NCBI GenBank assembly: GCA_963575745.1 | Contig: CAUYUJ010015023.1 | Span: forward strand, 239,728-303,727 | Length of the DNA stretch: 64,000 nucleotides | Source: Prorocentrum cordatum | Lineage: Eukaryota; Sar; Dinophyceae; Prorocentrales; Prorocentraceae | Direction of reading: 5' to 3' | Shown: positions 61,404 to 64,000 of the stretch, piece after piece | Position numbering within the stretch: the stretch's first letter is position 1 | Layout: each line of letters opens with the position of its first letter | Program-made: the position numbers and the translations under genes | Notes under the pieces: generated by a model | Databases searched by the model: none | Seen by the model: only the letters and a program-made list of their open reading frames with translations | Told to the model about the DNA's origin: nothing

Positions 61404-62564
61404 TTGCCCATCGGCTCACCTGGGTTGGAGCTCCCGAGGTTGACGCTTTCTTGTGAAGAATTGATGCGGCAGGTTCGCGCCACATTGACTTGGCGGCATC
61501 CCAACGATGGGCGCTCAGGACTGAACGCCGCCAGTGGTCGGGAATCGGCCGTTATCGAACGATCTGCGCTAGTGGAAAACCGCGACCGTTCAAGATTGAA
61601 CGATCGCGGACGTCCGCGCGACGCGAACCTGCCGTATTTGGGCACCCCGGCCCTTGGCTGGGCCGTGCGCGGGCCCCTTGCGGAGGAGAAGGGCTTCGGC
61701 TTCATCGCGCCCGACGACGCGAGCCTGGGGGACCTCTTCGTCCACGTGAGCGAGCTCCGGGACGCGCGTTCGAACGCGCTGACCCGGGGGGACCGCGTGC
61801 GCTTCGAGGTCATCCGCAGAGGAGTTTGCGTGCGCCGTCGATCCTCGACCCGGGAACGGCACGGGTGCATAGCAATTCGGCCTTCGGGGCCGGAAATCTA
61901 TGCACCATGCAGCGTTTGAGCGGGGCCTGTATGGAGTCCAAACGGTTTCTGAGGCAGGAGCCCTGTGCCTCCCCCTCTCCTCTCTGCACGCAGCCCGAAC
62001 GCATTTTTGTCCAGCTCGCAGGCTCCACGCTTTGAAGTCTGTGCCCCCCCGCGCGGTGGCAGAATCCCTGTTCGATCGGACCCTGGTGCACCTGGCATCG
62101 CTCGGACGTGTGCATTTTTTTCTCGGCGGGAGCCATCGAGGACCATCCTGGACCATCGAGCAACAAAAACACGCACGACACCGAAAAGTGCACGGGAAAT
62201 GGACGTCCGAGCGATGGCAAGTGCATGGCACGGCATCGCTCGGACGTGTGCATTTTTCCTTCGGCGAGGACCATCGAGGAGCATCCTTGATCATTTGGCG
62301 AAAAAACACGCACGAAACCAAACAAAAACACAGGGAATGGACGTCCGAGCGATGGCCAGATGAGTGCCGTCCTCGCAGGTGAAGTATAACCGGGAGAAGG
62401 GCAAGAACCTGGCCATCGGGGTGACGGTGGAGCGGAACGCCGCGGACCGCGGCGGCAGGAGGCCCCCTGCGGTGCGACTTCTTTGGAGGGGGCAGCCGCG
62501 CGAGGTCGGCCGCCCCCATGTCCCTCGGTGGTGGGCAGACCTCCTAATGGAGGATGACGATTAA
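61404..62564 (+). CDS. Cold-shock-domain protein, two exons
   Basis: The frame from ATG 61404 (alternative ATG 61464) reaches a cold-shock domain at about 61662-61808: EEKGFGFIAPDD contains the RNP1 motif, DLFVHVSEL the RNP2 motif, then GDRVRFE. A GT at 61809 and AG at 62377-62378 define a phase-0 intron; exon 2 (62379-62564) continues VKYNREKGKNLAIGVTVER, which is what closes a cold-shock fold, and ends LMEDDD-stop. Such proteins bind single-stranded nucleic acid and act as RNA chaperones; dinoflagellates have many. The first 80 residues overlap a dispersed repeat and lack similarity, so the true start may lie nearer 61650 or on an unseen exon. The C-terminal 45 residues are Arg-rich and unique. 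Confidence 0.6.
61505..61640 (+). repeat. Dispersed repeat, copy 2 of the 7.3-kb family
   Basis: CTGAACGCCGCCAGTGGTCG, GGAAAACCGCGACC, GTTCAAGATTGAACGATC and GCGACGCGAACCTGCCG follow the order at 7325-7465. It lies under the 5' part of the frame leading into the cold-shock domain, so that part of the frame is doubtful as protein. Confidence 0.5.
62093..62219. mobile_element. 130-bp inverted-repeat element, copy D (in intron)
   Basis: TGGCATCGCTCGGACGTGTG at the left and GGACGTCCGAGCGATGGCAA at the right. CATCGAGGACCATCCTGGAC and ACACGCACGACACCGAAAAG lie inside. Confidence 0.8.
62231..62358. mobile_element. 130-bp inverted-repeat element, copy E (in intron)
   Basis: CGGCATCGCTCGGACGTGTG at the left and GGACGTCCGAGCGATGGCCA at the right, in the same orientation as copy D and 11 bp from it. 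Closest relative is copy C (55.3 kb), not its neighbour D, so the pair arose by two insertions or an exchange rather than a recent tandem duplication. Confidence 0.8.
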
Positions 62565-62749
62565 TAAATGACCGGGGGTCGTGTTCACGCGGCGGCGCCC
62601 GGGATGACGATCAGAAAAAACCGGCCGCGGGCTGGAAAATTATTTCTTTAATCGTTCTCCTCCAGTCTGAAAAGTGTGCAGAAATAGCAGAAAACTATTT
62701 GTTTTAATCGTTCTCTCCCATTTTTTTATTAGCCGCCATCCCGCATTAC
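62565..62749. other. Downstream region of the cold-shock gene
   Basis: AAAATTATTTCTTTAATCG and AAACTATTTGTTTTAATCG, each followed by TTCTC, form a twofold repeat (62637-62725). It is AT-richer than its surroundings and may be the 3' UTR; no poly(A) signal can be assigned. Confidence 0.4.
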
Positions 62750-62903
62750 CCTGACACGTCGATTGAGGAATTGGCCGATTTCGGTTCGCGAGAGGGCGTC
62801 GCGGCCGTCGTTTTCGCGGGTCCAGGTCCGTCGGTTTCGGTCCCAGGCCGTGTTTTCACGAAGGGGAGGTTTGCTAAAGGGAGGGTTGTCCACCGCCGAC
62901 TCC
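62750..62903 (+). repeat. Dispersed 150-bp repeat, copy 2 (first at 24.99 kb)
   Basis: CCCTGACACGTCGATTGAGG through TAAAGGGAGGGTTGTCCACC matches 24987-25135. The adjoining TACAGG foldback of copy 1 is absent. Confidence 0.8.
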
Positions 62904-62909
62904 CCATCC

Positions 62910-63110
62910 CCATCACCTCCGCCTCCTCCCTCTTCCTCTCCCGCCTCCTCCCCGCTCCATTCCCGCTTCTCCTCCTCCCCCTCCTCCTCCATAACTCTTC
63001 CTCCATATATGTACATGTGCGGGTATATGTATACATATATACAGATGAACACATATATACACATAAATATATACAATATGTATATATACACATACATGCA
63101 TAGAACTTCT
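62910..63110. repeat. TCC tract followed by a TATATG/ACATATA tract
   Basis: TCCTCC-rich 62918-63005, then TATATGTACATGTG and ACACATATATACAC words to 63105. Confidence 0.9.
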
Positions 63111-63174
63111 TGCCGCACCCTCGGACGAGTTGGTAGGGCGGGTGTGGCGCCATGCCTTATATTTGAAGCTTGGA

Positions 63175-63365
63175 AATTGCAGTTGCTTCAAGGATGCTCT
63201 CGCCGATGCGCCGGGAACATTCGTATTAAAAGGTTCAACAGCTTCAAGGATGGAGATAAGGTCCTTTTCAAAATATGGCTCTCGCCACGCGCATGGGTTT
63301 GAAAATCTGGCAACGGTTTCAAGGATGGAGGGCGGGTCCTTTTCAAAATGTGACGTTCGCTTTCG
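63175..63365. repeat. Two to three diverged units of the 83-bp repeat
   Basis: GCTTCAAGGATG cores at 63185, 63241 and 63316, with GGTCCTTTTCAAAATATGGC and TTCAAAATGTGACG, match the 52.8-53.2-kb array. Confidence 0.7.
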
Positions 63366-63419
63366 CGCCGCTCTTGGGCTTCGCTTGGGGCCCTCATGGG
63401 CCCTCTTGGAGCTCCTGTG

Positions 63420-63847
63420 AGGTTTCGGAAAGCCATGGGAAGCGGGAGCGGGGTGACACCGACGAGGCGTACCCCCAGACCTGCAACCGCATTCTCCGGG
63501 AGACGATTATCAAGGCTGGGCTGGCCGACGTCGACGTCTACGTGCTGAGCAGGATGCACGACTACACGGGCCACCTCGTCCGGGCCATTCGGCGGGATCC
63601 TGAGCATATCCGCCACAGGGATTCCGAGTGGAAACGCAACATGACGGACACCATCGGTCATCAGGGCCACCCAGGCCGGTTTGCCCCATGGCGTTGGGAA
63701 AGACAATGCGATGCTTATTCTGCCGCGCAAAACTTGTCTTGGATGGATACTGCTATCGACCGAGAAGCTTGGCAAGCCCATCTGTTCTCCTGGGTCGCGC
63801 ACATGATGGGGCACAAACTGCTGAACGCCATTGTTGGAAATCTCTGA
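63420..63847 (+). pseudogene. C-terminal remnant of a LINE ORF2-like protein
   Basis: An open segment begins after the 83-bp repeats and ends at a TGA at 63845-63847. It contains YTGHLVRAIRRDPEHI, HQGHPGRFAPWRWE and SWMDTAIDREAWQAHLF, followed by a short tail. A (S/W)xGHxxR motif, a PWRWE block and a WxxxAxDRxxW motif are typical of the region after the reverse transcriptase in non-LTR elements; the assignment is from motif memory, not an alignment. No start codon is evident for the homologous part, so it is a 5'-truncated copy. It is not the missing end of the 43.7-kb element by position, although it could belong to the same family. Confidence 0.45.
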
Positions 63848-64000
63848 ATCTACATAACTTACAGGTGGTTTGAATACTCATTGTCGTCCAGAGGTGTATA
63901 CTTCGTTCTCCTGAGCCGAGCAGTTTAGTGAAGCAGCGGTAGGAGCTTATGCTCACACAGGCCGCAGTAGTAGTATAATCACTCTGGGCGGAACACCGGC
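63848..64000. other. Probable LINE 3' flank or 3' UTR
   Basis: No poly(A) or tail repeat was seen before the window ends; GTAGTAGTATAATC near 63967 is the only repetitive word. Confidence 0.35.

Larger units (their letters stand above)
61809..62378 (+). other. Predicted 570-bp intron containing two inverted-repeat elements
   Basis: The boundaries GAG|GTCATC and CGCAG|GTGAAG share AGGT, a common feature of dinoflagellate introns. The first third has a strong hairpin (GTGCATAG ... CTATGCAC, 61867-61906). The rest is element copies D and E in tandem; E ends 20 bp before the acceptor. The splice sites were chosen because they rebuild the domain; there is no transcript evidence. Confidence 0.55.

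Overview
This window looks like nuclear DNA of a dinoflagellate. Direct evidence is a degenerate copy of the 22-nt dinoflagellate spliced leader (20 of 22 positions match) at 43664-43685, immediately 5' of a non-LTR retrotransposon. The rest fits: GC-rich, almost gene-free DNA packed with microsatellites, satellites and dozens of short inverted-repeat elements, and a cold-shock-domain gene, a family common in dinoflagellates. The species cannot be fixed from the sequence; no rRNA, tRNA, CRISPR or prokaryotic operon was seen.

Layout. 1-7 kb: noncoding DNA, foldback and MITE-like elements, CA and GGA microsatellites, then a 2-kb array of a 90-bp repeat. 7-20 kb: many small inverted-repeat elements separated by G-tract repeats and trinucleotide tracts. 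20-23.4 kb: a palindromic element followed by about 36 copies of a 76-bp satellite made of one arm of that palindrome. 24-41 kb: MITE-like elements with TA...CAGT-type ends, a second 90-bp array, a 430-bp AGCTTAGCTTT satellite and a 1.4-kb ATGT/GTAT tract. 41.1-42.4 kb: a decayed Helitron-like N-terminal coding region with zinc-binding motifs. 43.7-47.5 kb: the LINE, with an intact ORF1 and a broken ORF2 (endonuclease and reverse transcriptase). 47.7-53 kb: mostly GGA/TCC tracts, nested MITEs and an 83-bp tandem repeat. 54-61 kb: more inverted-repeat elements. 61.4-62.6 kb: the only plausible host gene, a cold-shock-domain gene split by a 570-bp GT-AG intron that contains two copies of a 130-bp inverted-repeat family. 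63.4-63.85 kb: the C-terminal remnant of another LINE.

Main story: the window is a record of small-element mobility. At least fifteen inverted-repeat families can be defined by internal comparison. Several are caught nested in one another (28.8-29.2, 49.0-49.5 and 8.1-9.0 kb), which gives relative ages and empty sites. One family (five copies at 9.8, 26.3, 55.3, 62.1 and 62.2 kb) contributes two copies to an intron, so it may be an introner-like element. The 5' spliced-leader relic on the LINE suggests that its RNA was trans-spliced before reverse transcription. Repeat boundaries were judged by eye and are good to a few bases where inverted ends are clear, otherwise to about 20 bp.
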